From Clostridia bacterium (GTDB lineage Bacteria > Bacillota > Clostridia > TANB77 > CAG-508), in the NCBI GenBank assembly GCA_017458285.1, contig JAFTFU010000002.1, forward strand, positions 28,171 to 92,170: a stretch of DNA of 64,000 nucleotides, in the 5' to 3' direction. The translations under genes were made by a program, and so were the position numbers. Shown piece after piece: positions 50,472 through 58,864 of this stretch. The notes beneath the pieces are model-generated. The model saw only the letters and a program-made list of their open reading frames with translations, was not told the DNA's origin and made no database searches. Within the stretch, counting starts at the first letter, position 1; the number at the start of each line of letters is the position of its first letter.

Positions 50472-51545
50472 GTGAACGCAGAATCCCTAAAAAAATATAT
50501 ATTTAAAAAAGAGAAGATTGAATTTATCTTGCAAGCGTTAAATTGTCACAATATACAGTATCACGATAATAATAATTATTTCTCAGCAGCTTTTCCAGAT
50601 GGTGATAATCCGAAAGGGATTATTCTTAATAATACAGAATATATCCACTTTCATAGTTTTTCAAGAAATATATCAAATGAACATAAAGATTTAATTACAT
50701 TAGTTGAATACATCAAAAAAATGTCATTTATTAATAGCATCAAATATCTACATAATTTACTTGGATTAGAGATTAAATCCAAAGACTTCATTAACACAGA
50801 AAAACCTATTACAAATCCATTATGGGTATTTGAAAGGCTAATTAGCAATACTCAATATTATAACTGCAATGATATACATTATCTGAATGAATCATTACTT
50901 GATGATTATATTCCAATTTTATATATAGGTTGGTTTAAAGAAGGTGTTATGCCTTGGTCTGCAAAGAAATTCAATATTGCTTATTCATATAAAAACAAAA
51001 GAATAATTATCCCTCATAGATCTTGGAATAATGGTAGGTTAGTTGGCGTAAACGCAAGAACTACTGTTGATAATGCAGATGAGTTAGGAATAAAAAAATA
51101 TTGGTTAACACCTTCTTATAAAAAAAGTTTAAATGTATATGGTTTGTGGGAAAACAAAACAAGTATAGAACAAAATAAACGTGTTGTAATATTTGAATCT
51201 GAGAAGTCTGTTTTAAAAAGAGATAGTTTACTTGATTCAAGTTGTGTGGCAATTTCGGGTAAAAATATTTCATCTGAACAAGTAGCAATTATATTAAGTT
51301 TAAATATAAATGAGATTGTTATTGCTTTTGATAAAGATGTATCTATTGAGGAAATTCGGTATTGTTGTTCTAAGTTTTATAAAATTCGTAAAGTGTCTTA
51401 TATTTACGACAAATGGGATATTCTTGGTAAAAAAGATAGCCCAGCAGATACTACGAATCGAAACTATCAATTTCTATTTGATAATAGAATTGTATTTGAT
51501 TATAAAGAATATCAAGAATATAAAAAGGGATTAAATAATAAATAA
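50472..51545 (+). CDS. DnaG-type primase
   Basis: The 357-residue protein has a TOPRIM core: VVIFESEKS with the catalytic Glu at about 240 and EIVIAFDKDVS with the DxD pair at about 285. KRIIIPHRSWNNGRLVGVNART precedes it, as in primases. The N-terminal zinc-binding region is degenerate: the usual four Cys/His ligands are not all visible around NCHNIQYHD. It would make RNA primers for the phage replisome. GTG 50472 follows AGGTGAT and overlaps the helicase end. Confidence 0.82.
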   Translation: MNAESLKKYIFKKEKIEFILQALNCHNIQYHDNNNYFSAAFPDGDNPKGIILNNTEYIHFHSFSRNISNEHKDLITLVEYIKKMSFINSIKYLHNLLGLEIKSKDFINTEKPITNPLWVFERLISNTQYYNCNDIHYLNESLLDDYIPILYIGWFKEGVMPWSAKKFNIAYSYKNKRIIIPHRSWNNGRLVGVNARTTVDNADELGIKKYWLTPSYKKSLNVYGLWENKTSIEQNKRVVIFESEKSVLKRDSLLDSSCVAISGKNISSEQVAIILSLNINEIVIAFDKDVSIEEIRYCCSKFYKIRKVSYIYDKWDILGKKDSPADTTNRNYQFLFDNRIVFDYKEYQEYKKGLNNK

Positions 51546-51585
51546 GTGGTTACTCTTTCCTTTAACGAAAAGTAGGTGTTATGTA

Positions 51586-52035
51586 ATGGATAATAAAGAA
51601 GCTATTCAACTCTTATATGAGCTATTGTTATTAAAGAGCGATTTTACAGAACTGTACGGTGATATGGGCGACAGTAGTCCATATGAAGAAGCGGTTGAAA
51701 TTGCAAGGGAAGCGATTGAAAAGCAAATATCCCAAAAATTAAAAAATGAAACGCTTCAAATAAACATAGAAGAAATGGATGAGAAAACAATGGAAGAAAT
51801 TGTTAAAGAATTAAACAAAGGTACTCTAAGTATAGACAGTACAATGAGCGAATGGATAAATTGCAGTGAAAGGATGCCAGAACCTTTTGAAAGAGTATTA
51901 ATATTTTGGGAATCAAGCAAAGTTATTGATGTAGCTTTATACAACGATAAAATGAATTGGTGGCAATCTATGGAAGCAGTTGCAAATAAAGCGAGCATTA
52001 AATATTGGATGCCTTTACCTGAAAGACCGGAATGA
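51586..52035 (+). CDS. DUF551-domain protein
   Basis: The 149-residue protein ends in the DUF551 pattern: SEWINCSERMPEPFERVLIFW at about 87-107, then WWQSMEAVAN and KYWMPLPERPE. The N-terminal part is helical and acidic. DUF551 proteins are very common in phages and have no assigned role. AGTAGGTG precedes the ATG. Confidence 0.82.
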   Translation: MDNKEAIQLLYELLLLKSDFTELYGDMGDSSPYEEAVEIAREAIEKQISQKLKNETLQINIEEMDEKTMEEIVKELNKGTLSIDSTMSEWINCSERMPEPFERVLIFWESSKVIDVALYNDKMNWWQSMEAVANKASIKYWMPLPERPE

Positions 52036-52041
52036 TACAGA

Positions 52042-52227
52042 ATGAGAAAACATATTTGTAAAAATTGTATATATTTATGTCCGCATTATGGTAGATATAA
52101 TAAAAAAGGAGAACGTATAATAAGTTCTTATTTTTGTAGTTGTAGTAATTTTAATCATACTATTACAAAGTTTCCGAAACAATGCAAACATAAAGTTAGT
52201 ATAGATAAGGAGAATGACAATGCGTGA
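52042..52227 (+). CDS. Small cysteine-rich protein
   Basis: A 61-residue product with CKNC, CPHY, CSCS and a final C (ICKNCIYLCPHYGRY...FCSCSN), a likely zinc-binding fold. The ribosome-binding site is weak (GGAATGA). It overlaps the next gene by 8 bases. Function unknown. Confidence 0.58.
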   Translation: MRKHICKNCIYLCPHYGRYNKKGERIISSYFCSCSNFNHTITKFPKQCKHKVSIDKENDNA

Positions 52228-52588
52228 AATACTTTTTAGAGGGAAACGGATTTATAACGGCGAATGGGTAGAAGGTTATTATGGAGCATATTACAAAGAC
52301 GGGGTAAAAATTTTTACTATAAGTCAAACAACTTTAGACGGTGAGGCGGATTATCACGTAATCCCTCAAACCGTCGGGCAGTACACAGGTTTGAAAGATA
52401 AGAACGGATCGACAAAGATTTTCGAGTATGATATAATAGATGTAAATGGAAGAAAGGTAGGCAACTATTATGAAAACTCAAATTTACTCAAAGACGGAAC
52501 TTGTTTCCTTGTTGCAAGAATGGGTACAAAAGAATGGTCACGTTCCGAGCAAGAGGCAATTAAACGCGGATGCAAATATGCCGAGTGA
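52220..52588 (+). CDS. YopX-domain protein, C-terminus replaced
   Basis: The first 75 residues are a clear YopX domain: MREILFRGKRIYNGEWVEGYY and IPQTVGQYTGLKDKNG...KIFEYDII. After VNGRKVGNYYE the frame runs into the HNH endonuclease gene, which starts at 52470 in another frame, so the normal YopX end is lost and about 40 unrelated residues follow. This looks like insertion of the endonuclease gene into yopX. The family is named after SPbeta YopX and has no clear role. Confidence 0.8.
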   Translation: MREILFRGKRIYNGEWVEGYYGAYYKDGVKIFTISQTTLDGEADYHVIPQTVGQYTGLKDKNGSTKIFEYDIIDVNGRKVGNYYENSNLLKDGTCFLVARMGTKEWSRSEQEAIKRGCKYAE

Positions 52589-53255
52589 TATGGCATATCG
52601 AAAAGCTTTTGGAAGTTGGGGGAATGCGTTAATCTATTGTGGATATAATGTTGCAAAACCATTCCCAAGTGAAAAATGTAGAGTGGCTGCCGGAAATGCC
52701 AAAAGAGGGAAAAAAGGAGAAAATGCCGCAAATTGGAAAGGTGGAAAGGTTAAAAGCAAATTTGGTTATATTCTTATTTGGGACTCTGAATATAAACGAT
52801 ATGTTCCTGAACACAGAAAAATTATGGAAGAATATTTAGGCAGAAAATTGTTAAGTAACGAAGATGTTCACCATATAAACCGTATTAAAGACGATAATAG
52901 AATTGAAAATTTGCAAGTTATAAGTCATTCTGAACACACACTTTTACACGAGAAAGAAGATAAAGTAAAGCACATTTGCAAATCAGGCAAAAAGTGCCTA
53001 TTTCCTGATTGCGAAACAATAACAAACAGTAAATACGGATTGTGTGCAAAACATTATAGAAGACAATGGGATAGACTTAAAAACGGAACAATAAGTGATA
53101 TGCATGATTTTTCTCAAAGCAAAAGAAAACATTCAGACGAAACAAAAGAAAAATTGCGAGAATGTGCAATTAAGCAAAGAAGAATTAACGGCAAATTTGC
53201 AAGCAACACCAACGACAATCCGGAACTATTGGAGGCGAGAATAAATGACGATTGA
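52470..53255 (+). CDS. HNH homing endonuclease
   Basis: The 261-residue protein has a homing-associated repeat domain (LLQEWVQKNGHVPSKRQL...FGSWGNALIYCGY at about 14-60). The HNH core is RYVPEHRKIMEEYLG and EDVHHINRIKDDNRIENLQ at about 113-153, with HSEHTLLHE. A Cys-rich zinc segment (CLFPDC, CAKHY) and a basic end (NUMOD-like KRKHSDETKEKLREC) follow. It cuts DNA lacking the insertion. It starts within the yopX gene behind AAAGGTAGG, so it is a selfish invader. Confidence 0.9.
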   Translation: MKTQIYSKTELVSLLQEWVQKNGHVPSKRQLNADANMPSDMAYRKAFGSWGNALIYCGYNVAKPFPSEKCRVAAGNAKRGKKGENAANWKGGKVKSKFGYILIWDSEYKRYVPEHRKIMEEYLGRKLLSNEDVHHINRIKDDNRIENLQVISHSEHTLLHEKEDKVKHICKSGKKCLFPDCETITNSKYGLCAKHYRRQWDRLKNGTISDMHDFSQSKRKHSDETKEKLRECAIKQRRINGKFASNTNDNPELLEARINDD

Positions 53256-53529
53256 AGAAGCAATAGAACAATTAGAGGACCTTATCCGTGACAGTAAAAG
53301 TTTTTTAGTCGGCGGTGATGATGAAATTTATCACAAGGATATTGAAGCACTTGAAACAGCAATATGGTTTTTAAAAATATTTAAGGAGGATTTTAACAAT
53401 GAGGGCAAAGGTTATTATATTGACAATGAAGGATATGAAAGATGCGATAATTGCAATGAACACGAAGCAGGGTTAAGATATTTTAAATTTTGTCCTCATT
53501 GTGGCAATAGAATAGAGGTAATTAAATGA
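53245..53529 (+). CDS. Small zinc-ribbon protein
   Basis: A 94-residue product (MTIEEAIEQLEDLIRDSK...). The N-terminal half is helical, and the C-terminal half holds CDNC and CPHCGNRI, a zinc ribbon often found at the end of small phage proteins of this type. GGAGGCGA precedes the ATG, inside the end of the HNH gene. Function unknown. Confidence 0.65.
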   Translation: MTIEEAIEQLEDLIRDSKSFLVGGDDEIYHKDIEALETAIWFLKIFKEDFNNEGKGYYIDNEGYERCDNCNEHEAGLRYFKFCPHCGNRIEVIK

Positions 53530-53999
53530 GTTATTCTTTGGAATTTGTACAACAAATAGCAAAAAATCCTCTCAGAAGTAATTTTGGGGATAGAGATTGG
53601 GACAACGCGAATGAATACGATTCATCAGTATTGTTTCATAAAGATGAAATTTCTTTGAAGCGCATTATAACAAAGCCAGATGGTTCGTTGAATAGTTGTG
53701 ATATAAAAATTAAAATCGATAAAGATGGTGACTTTCAATATTGCGTATCAGATTCATGTTTAAGCGATGGTACTTTACTACATTTGCAAATGTTACTTGA
53801 TAATATATATAGAAAAATAATATGGGGACAATCATTCTATGCACCTTTAGGCGTTCCCGAAAATCCAAGTTTAATCTCGTACACAGTGGGAAATTATGTT
53901 GTACTTACTGAATACAATAAAAAATTTGCCCCAGAAAGCAAACCTTGGCTTACGGAAAGAATAACAATTATGCTACCTGTTAAAGTTGAATTTGAGTAA
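53526..53999 (+). CDS. Hypothetical protein
   Basis: A 157-residue product (MSYSLEFVQQIAKNPLRSN...) overlapping the previous stop by four bases, with AGAGGTA before the ATG. It is beta-rich with no catalytic motif that I recognise. Position among replication-associated genes gives no clear clue. Confidence 0.6.
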   Translation: MSYSLEFVQQIAKNPLRSNFGDRDWDNANEYDSSVLFHKDEISLKRIITKPDGSLNSCDIKIKIDKDGDFQYCVSDSCLSDGTLLHLQMLLDNIYRKIIWGQSFYAPLGVPENPSLISYTVGNYVVLTEYNKKFAPESKPWLTERITIMLPVKVEFE

Positions 54000-54066
54000 C
54001 TAACAAAAATGTGATTATCAAAGTAATGTTATAAAAGCGTGATTTTAAGAGGTGGTGATAATACAA

Positions 54067-54201
54067 ATGACAGTATATTGTGATTGTGAAAACTGCGAAT
54101 ACTGGGAAGATGGATTCTGCTATTCTGATAGTATATATTTAGACGAGAATGGTGTATGTATATCTTGTATATATATAGAAAAACAAGATGACAAGGAGTG
54201 A
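54067..54201 (+). CDS. Small cysteine-rich protein
   Basis: A 44-residue frame (MTVYCDCENCEYWEDGFCYS...) with six cysteines in a CxCxxC...C...C..C spacing like small DUF1540-type metal-binding proteins. AGGTGGTGAT precedes the ATG at 8 or more bases. The stop overlaps the ribosome-binding site of the nuclease gene. It probably binds zinc or a metal cluster. Confidence 0.62.
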   Translation: MTVYCDCENCEYWEDGFCYSDSIYLDENGVCISCIYIEKQDDKE

Positions 54202-54205
54202 GCAA

Positions 54206-55441
54206 ATGGCACGACTAACAACAGAACAGCTTGAAAATATCAAGCAAAAATACAATGTAAATAGAATATGGTCTTGGTCGAGAATAAATATCTTTATGAC
54301 TTCACCGTATGAGTATTATTTAAAATATGTTATCAAAGCAAAGGAGGACAGAACAGATTGCTGTTATACTACTCTCGGAACTATTTGTCACGATACACTT
54401 GATAACTATTATGAAAATAAAATCCCTTATGAAAAAATGATAGATAATTTTGAAGATGGTTGGTTGACTGCAATAGAAATAGCTGATTTGAAATTTGATA
54501 GAAATGACGAAACAAAGAATAGTAACATTGCAAGAAAATATAAAACAGACTTGCAGCACTTCTTTAAAAATCATACAAAATACAAATATCCTTTATCAGT
54601 AGAGAAGCCTGTTGTTATAAACGTAGATAATAATATCTTCGTAGGCTACATAGATGCTATCTATAAAGATGATGATGTATATCATATCATAGACTTTAAA
54701 ACAAGTACACAATATACAGGCAAAAACTTAACAGAACATTCAGGACAGCTTGTGTTGTATGCTTTGGGGTTACATCAGGCAGGAATACCACTTGATAAAA
54801 TTCATATTAAGTTTAACTTTTTAAAATATGTTACAGTTCAGCTTCAGCAAAAGAAAAAAGATAGTCCTCCAAAATATCGTGATATTGAAAGAAGTCAATT
54901 AGGTGAAAAGTTGAAAGCAAATGTTACAATGTGGCTTAAAGATGCTGGTTATGCTCCAGAAGATATTAATAACTATATTTCAGATTTAATAATCGCTAAT
55001 GATATTAGTGTTCTCCCAAAAGAGATACAAGATAAGTACGTTATTCAGGATTGCCATACCGATATTCCACTAACAGAAGAATTGATAAATTACTGGATTG
55101 AAACAATCAAGTCAACTATTACAGATATAGAGCTGAGAGAAAAGGATTATGAAGAAGTGGGTAATGATAATATGTTCTTTGATACTGAAGAATCTGTAAA
55201 ATCACAAAGTTATTATTTTGCTACTCTATGTGGATATAGTGGTAATTTACATAAACCGTATCAGCGATACCTCAATAAATTAGACGAAGCTAAAAATGGC
55301 GGTGGTGTTTTTAGTGGCGTAGGCAACAATACAGATAACAATGAAGATTTTGTAAAAAATGGTAACGATGTAAAAATCGTATGTGCAACTGATAAAAACA
55401 TAGATAATATTGATTTGAGTTGGCTTGACAATTTATCATAA
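54206..55441 (+). CDS. RecB/Cas4-type PD-(D/E)XK nuclease
   Basis: The 411-residue protein has a RecB-family nuclease core: GTICHDTLD at about 58-66, GYIDAIY at about 146 (first Asp), HIIDFKTS at about 160 (DxK) and SGQLVLYALG at about 178 (QxxxY). There is no Cas4 iron-sulfur cysteine set. It would be the phage exonuclease for recombination. Its last residues, DLSWLDNLS, resemble the tail of the SSB-like protein at 46042, suggesting a shared docking peptide. AAGGAG precedes the ATG. Confidence 0.87.
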   Translation: MARLTTEQLENIKQKYNVNRIWSWSRINIFMTSPYEYYLKYVIKAKEDRTDCCYTTLGTICHDTLDNYYENKIPYEKMIDNFEDGWLTAIEIADLKFDRNDETKNSNIARKYKTDLQHFFKNHTKYKYPLSVEKPVVINVDNNIFVGYIDAIYKDDDVYHIIDFKTSTQYTGKNLTEHSGQLVLYALGLHQAGIPLDKIHIKFNFLKYVTVQLQQKKKDSPPKYRDIERSQLGEKLKANVTMWLKDAGYAPEDINNYISDLIIANDISVLPKEIQDKYVIQDCHTDIPLTEELINYWIETIKSTITDIELREKDYEEVGNDNMFFDTEESVKSQSYYFATLCGYSGNLHKPYQRYLNKLDEAKNGGGVFSGVGNNTDNNEDFVKNGNDVKIVCATDKNIDNIDLSWLDNLS

Positions 55442-55453
55442 GGAGATTGAATT

Positions 55454-55660
55454 ATGAAAGTATTTAGATGTGAAAAATGCAAAAGCATAGATGTGTTTAT
55501 TGATAAAGCTAATAATCATACTGGATTATATTGTGGGGATTGTGGTAAGTGGATAAAATGGCTTGCTAAAGATGAAATAAGATTAGTCGAAAGACAAATC
55601 AATAGTAAAATAGATAATAAGATAAATTCTTATTATAACAATCAGGAGGAAATTAAATGA
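55454..55660 (+). CDS. Small zinc-ribbon protein
   Basis: A 68-residue product with CEKC at about 6-9 and CGDC at about 28-31 followed by GKWIKW, a zinc ribbon, and a helical basic tail. AAGGAG precedes the ATG. It overlaps the methyltransferase gene by four bases. It may bind DNA or a partner in recombination. Confidence 0.65.
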   Translation: MKVFRCEKCKSIDVFIDKANNHTGLYCGDCGKWIKWLAKDEIRLVERQINSKIDNKINSYYNNQEEIK

Positions 55661-56250
55661 AAGATTGGAAAGGAACAGGACAATTTATTCTTTCAGGTAA
55701 TAATCGTAAAGAAAATTCAGAAATCAATGATTATTATGCGACAGAGCCAAGAGCAGTCGAGTTATTGTTAGAAAACGAAAAATTTAATAATTATATATGG
55801 GAGTGTGCGTGTGGTGGGGGACACATATCGAAAGTTTTATCTGATAATGGATATGATGTAAAATCTTCGGACATTATCAATAGAGGGTATCCGAATACAG
55901 AAATAATAGATTTTTTAAAAGTGAACAAAGAAGATATTGCGTATGATTTTAGTAGAGATATTATAACTAACCCACCATATAAATACGCTAAAGAATTTGT
56001 CGAGAAAGCTCTTGAATTATCAATGGATAGCACAAAAATTGCTATGTTCTTAAAATTGACTTTTCTTGAAGGCAAAGCAAGAAAATCAATGTTTGAAAAA
56101 TACCCACCAAAGAAAGTTTATGTTTTTTCTTCAAGAGTGTGTTGTGGGAAAAATGGCGATTTTAAACCTGAGAATAATGCAGTTGCTTATGCGTGGTTTG
56201 TATGGGTTAAAGGATTTAATGGCGAACCGATTATTAAATGGATTAACTAA
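55657..56250 (+). CDS. SAM-dependent adenine-type DNA methyltransferase
   Basis: The 197-residue protein has motif I CACGGGHISKVLSDNGYDV at about 50 and the catalytic TNPPY at about 104, as in N6-adenine methyltransferases. YYATEPRAVELLLENE at the N-terminus is typical of phage Dam-like enzymes of this small type. It would mark phage DNA, for protection or regulation. CAGGAGG precedes the ATG. No cognate nuclease is adjacent. Confidence 0.82.
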   Translation: MKDWKGTGQFILSGNNRKENSEINDYYATEPRAVELLLENEKFNNYIWECACGGGHISKVLSDNGYDVKSSDIINRGYPNTEIIDFLKVNKEDIAYDFSRDIITNPPYKYAKEFVEKALELSMDSTKIAMFLKLTFLEGKARKSMFEKYPPKKVYVFSSRVCCGKNGDFKPENNAVAYAWFVWVKGFNGEPIIKWIN

Positions 56251-56251
56251 A

Positions 56252-56280
56252 ATTCTAAATAACCTTAAATATAGGTCATT
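56252..56280. repeat. Dispersed repeat, copy 2
   Basis: ATTCTAAATAACCTTAAATA followed by TAGGTCATT matches the segment at 11071-11098. It lies between the methyltransferase and a new small-gene group. The palindromic core is ACCTTAAATATAGGT. Confidence 0.5.
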
Positions 56281-56353
56281 TAGAAAGATGATTTATAACA
56301 TAAAATTGTGCTTTTAATGTATGATTTACTATAACAAAAAGGGTGTGAAATAA

Positions 56354-56629
56354 TTGACTAAAGCAGAAGCAATTCATTTTGCCGAATGTTTAAAAAACAA
56401 CCGAACTATCAATTTTAATGATATAGAACTTTTTTGTGAAATAGCAATTAAGGCAATAAAACAAGAAGAATCCGCAAAAGGATGTAAAACTATATCTTAT
56501 AGGGATTGTTCGGATGCTATGTTAATGATGTGGATGGAAAATATTTTAACAGATGGAGAATATAATCGAATAATGGATAAACTTAATAAATCCGAGATGT
56601 GTAAGAGGTATATGAATGGTGAAACATAA
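56354..56629 (+). CDS. Hypothetical small protein
   Basis: A 91-residue helical product with a TTG start behind AAAGGGTGTG (MTKAEAIHFAECLKNNRTINF...). The N-terminus matches small phage proteins of unknown role. It overlaps the next gene by 14 bases. Confidence 0.55.
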   Translation: MTKAEAIHFAECLKNNRTINFNDIELFCEIAIKAIKQEESAKGCKTISYRDCSDAMLMMWMENILTDGEYNRIMDKLNKSEMCKRYMNGET

Positions 56630-56837
56630 GAATTGTTTTGTTAATCCTCGTTGTTCATACGATTGTCCGAATTTTCAGATTGATATAGTAAATGAAAAAT
56701 ATGGGTATGGAATTGCTGATGATATAGGGCTTGAAGAAATCAACTGTTATGATTGTAGTTATAATTCGGGAAAATGTAACGACTGTCTTTTTGAAAATAG
56801 TACAGATTGCAAAGAATATAAAAAAATGGGGGAATAA
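56616..56837 (+). CDS. Small cysteine-rich protein
   Basis: A 73-residue product with nine cysteines (CFVNPRCSYDCPNF, CYDCSYNSGKCNDCLF, CKEY), probably a zinc-binding fold. AAGAGG precedes the ATG, inside the end of the previous gene. Function unknown. Confidence 0.58.
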   Translation: MVKHKNCFVNPRCSYDCPNFQIDIVNEKYGYGIADDIGLEEINCYDCSYNSGKCNDCLFENSTDCKEYKKMGE

Positions 56838-56846
56838 ATCAAATTT

Positions 56847-57614
56847 ATGAATGAAGAAACCAAATTATTAGATTTAGAAGTAAGAAAAGCTCTTGCTAAA
56901 ATTCAGAATAACATTGATGAGTTGAATAAACAAAAAGAGTTAATAAAAAATATAGATTTTTCAAAACCAATAAATGAAGAGGAATGGCATGAAATATGCA
57001 AAACACCACTAAGAAGTTCTGATATTTTATGTGTAATTATTCGTAATATTTTCCCACAAGCAAAAAATATAAAACTTTATAGTAATGATGTAGTTTTTGA
57101 TTTACTGGATTTCAGTATCTCAATTCCCACTACAAATTGTCGAGGCATTTCAATAAGTACAAAATGGTATATTTCAGATAAAGATATACCTAAATTAGAG
57201 TTAGAGTATTATGATAATATACTTAGATTAAAAAAATATTTTGAATTAGTTGATACTAAAAGCGTTTGGTATAAATTTGTTCATTGGGATGAATTGGCTA
57301 AATGTAGAATATCAAATGCAGAGTATGACAGAAAATGGTTTTTATTCTGTAAATGGTTTTTATATTATAAATGGAAAAATGACCGCAGAAAAGATTTTGA
57401 AAAACGATTGGAACAAATGCAGCTTAATCATAAAAAAAATGTAGAAGAATACATTAGAAAAAGGAACGATGCAAAAGAACGAGTTAAAATATTAGTTAAT
57501 TTTGTATTACCTTTAATAAATAATTTTTCAACAAAATATACTAAGTATTCAGTATGGGAAATTTATACTATTGAACAAATATTAGAGATGGAAGGAATAA
57601 AAGATGATGAATAA
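56847..57614 (+). CDS. Hypothetical protein
   Basis: A 255-residue product with a coiled-coil N-terminus (KALAKIQNNIDELNKQKELI) and a basic helical C-terminus (KRLEQMQLNHKKNVEEYIRKR). The middle is beta-rich. GGGGGAA precedes the ATG at a rather long distance. Its end overlaps the transporter start by 11 bases. Family not recognised. Confidence 0.55.
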   Translation: MNEETKLLDLEVRKALAKIQNNIDELNKQKELIKNIDFSKPINEEEWHEICKTPLRSSDILCVIIRNIFPQAKNIKLYSNDVVFDLLDFSISIPTTNCRGISISTKWYISDKDIPKLELEYYDNILRLKKYFELVDTKSVWYKFVHWDELAKCRISNAEYDRKWFLFCKWFLYYKWKNDRRKDFEKRLEQMQLNHKKNVEEYIRKRNDAKERVKILVNFVLPLINNFSTKYTKYSVWEIYTIEQILEMEGIKDDE

Positions 57615-58836
57615 CAAATGGGTAAGAGCTGCGATTCCAGCACTCTTAATTCATATATCGGTAGGAACGGTTTATTGCTGGAGTACATTTAAACAAGCAA
57701 TAGCAGAGCAAATAGGAATGTCGCAGTTTTCAGTAGGCTGGGCTTTCAGCCTTGCGATATTCTTTCTCGGAATGTCGGCAGCTTTCGCAGGAAAGTTTGT
57801 AGAGAAAGATATACATAAGTCATCACTGATAGCTTGTATATGTTTTTCGGTAGGTATGATAGGAACGGGATTATGTATTAAATTTTTGACGGGTTGGGCG
57901 GCGCTTATAGGAATATATATCTGTTATGGTGCAATAATGGGAATAGGGCTTGGTGTTGGCTATCTGACTCCTGTTAAGACTTTGATGTTATGGTTTAGTA
58001 AAAATAAAGGGCTTGCAACAGGTATTAGTATAATGGGCTTTGGTTTAGCTAAAGCTATTGCGACACCGATAATGGATATATTACAGAATAAATATGGCAT
58101 TGTGGCAATGTTTGTAATTCTCGGTACAATATATTTTGTTGTAATGTTTGTCGGACATTTGCTACTCAAAAAGCCTGACGGTTGGATTGAGCCGCAAAAC
58201 ACAGAAAAGTATAATATTTTGTCTATGTTCAAGCAAAAGGAATTTATTGGAATATGGATAATGTTCTATCTTAATATTCATTGCGGATTGATGATTATAA
58301 GCTATGAAAAGCAAATTTTGAATGTTGCTTTTGCTGGAGCAGTTACACTTGCAACTATTGTTAGTGTAGTACCTTCTTGTACAGCTATATCTAATGCACT
58401 TGGTAGAATAGGTTATTCAACTGTATCTGATAAACTAAAACAAAGGAATACAATTTATAAGATTATATTTATTAGTTGTATTATAATTTCTGGTCTTATG
58501 ATTTTTACTAATGCTGCATCAGGCGTAACAAGCATTGTATTGAGTATAATTGTAATTGCGTATTTACTTATTATCAATGCTGGATATGGCGGAGGTTTCT
58601 CTACATTACCTGCATTACTATCAGAAAGATTTGGTATGAAAAAGATAAGTCAGATACATGGATTGGCTCTTTCGGCTTGGGCGGTTGCAGGGTTGACAGG
58701 TAATAATACATCAGAAATAATTTTAAGCAACGGTGGTAATTATAATATAGTAATTTCAATTGCAACTATATTGTATAGTGTTGCATTAATTATATGTTTT
58801 GCAATGGTGAGGAATAAAAAGAAAAATATAGTATAA
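57604..58836 (+). CDS. MFS transporter (OFA/oxalate-formate-like)
   Basis: The 410-residue protein is a complete major-facilitator transporter with about 12 membrane segments. SVGTVYCWSTFKQAIAEQIG at about 19-38 and GIGLGVGYLTPVKTLMLWF at about 115-133 are typical of the OFA subfamily (formate/oxalate exchangers and relatives). The central loop contains KKPDGWIEPQN. It would move a small organic anion or similar solute across the host membrane. Its codon use looks slightly less AT-rich than neighbours, a hint of recent transfer. A metabolic gene of this kind is rare in phages. Confidence 0.9.
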   Translation: MMNNKWVRAAIPALLIHISVGTVYCWSTFKQAIAEQIGMSQFSVGWAFSLAIFFLGMSAAFAGKFVEKDIHKSSLIACICFSVGMIGTGLCIKFLTGWAALIGIYICYGAIMGIGLGVGYLTPVKTLMLWFSKNKGLATGISIMGFGLAKAIATPIMDILQNKYGIVAMFVILGTIYFVVMFVGHLLLKKPDGWIEPQNTEKYNILSMFKQKEFIGIWIMFYLNIHCGLMIISYEKQILNVAFAGAVTLATIVSVVPSCTAISNALGRIGYSTVSDKLKQRNTIYKIIFISCIIISGLMIFTNAASGVTSIVLSIIVIAYLLIINAGYGGGFSTLPALLSERFGMKKISQIHGLALSAWAVAGLTGNNTSEIILSNGGNYNIVISIATILYSVALIICFAMVRNKKKNIV

Positions 58837-58864
58837 AATAATAGTAATGGGTGAAATACAATAT

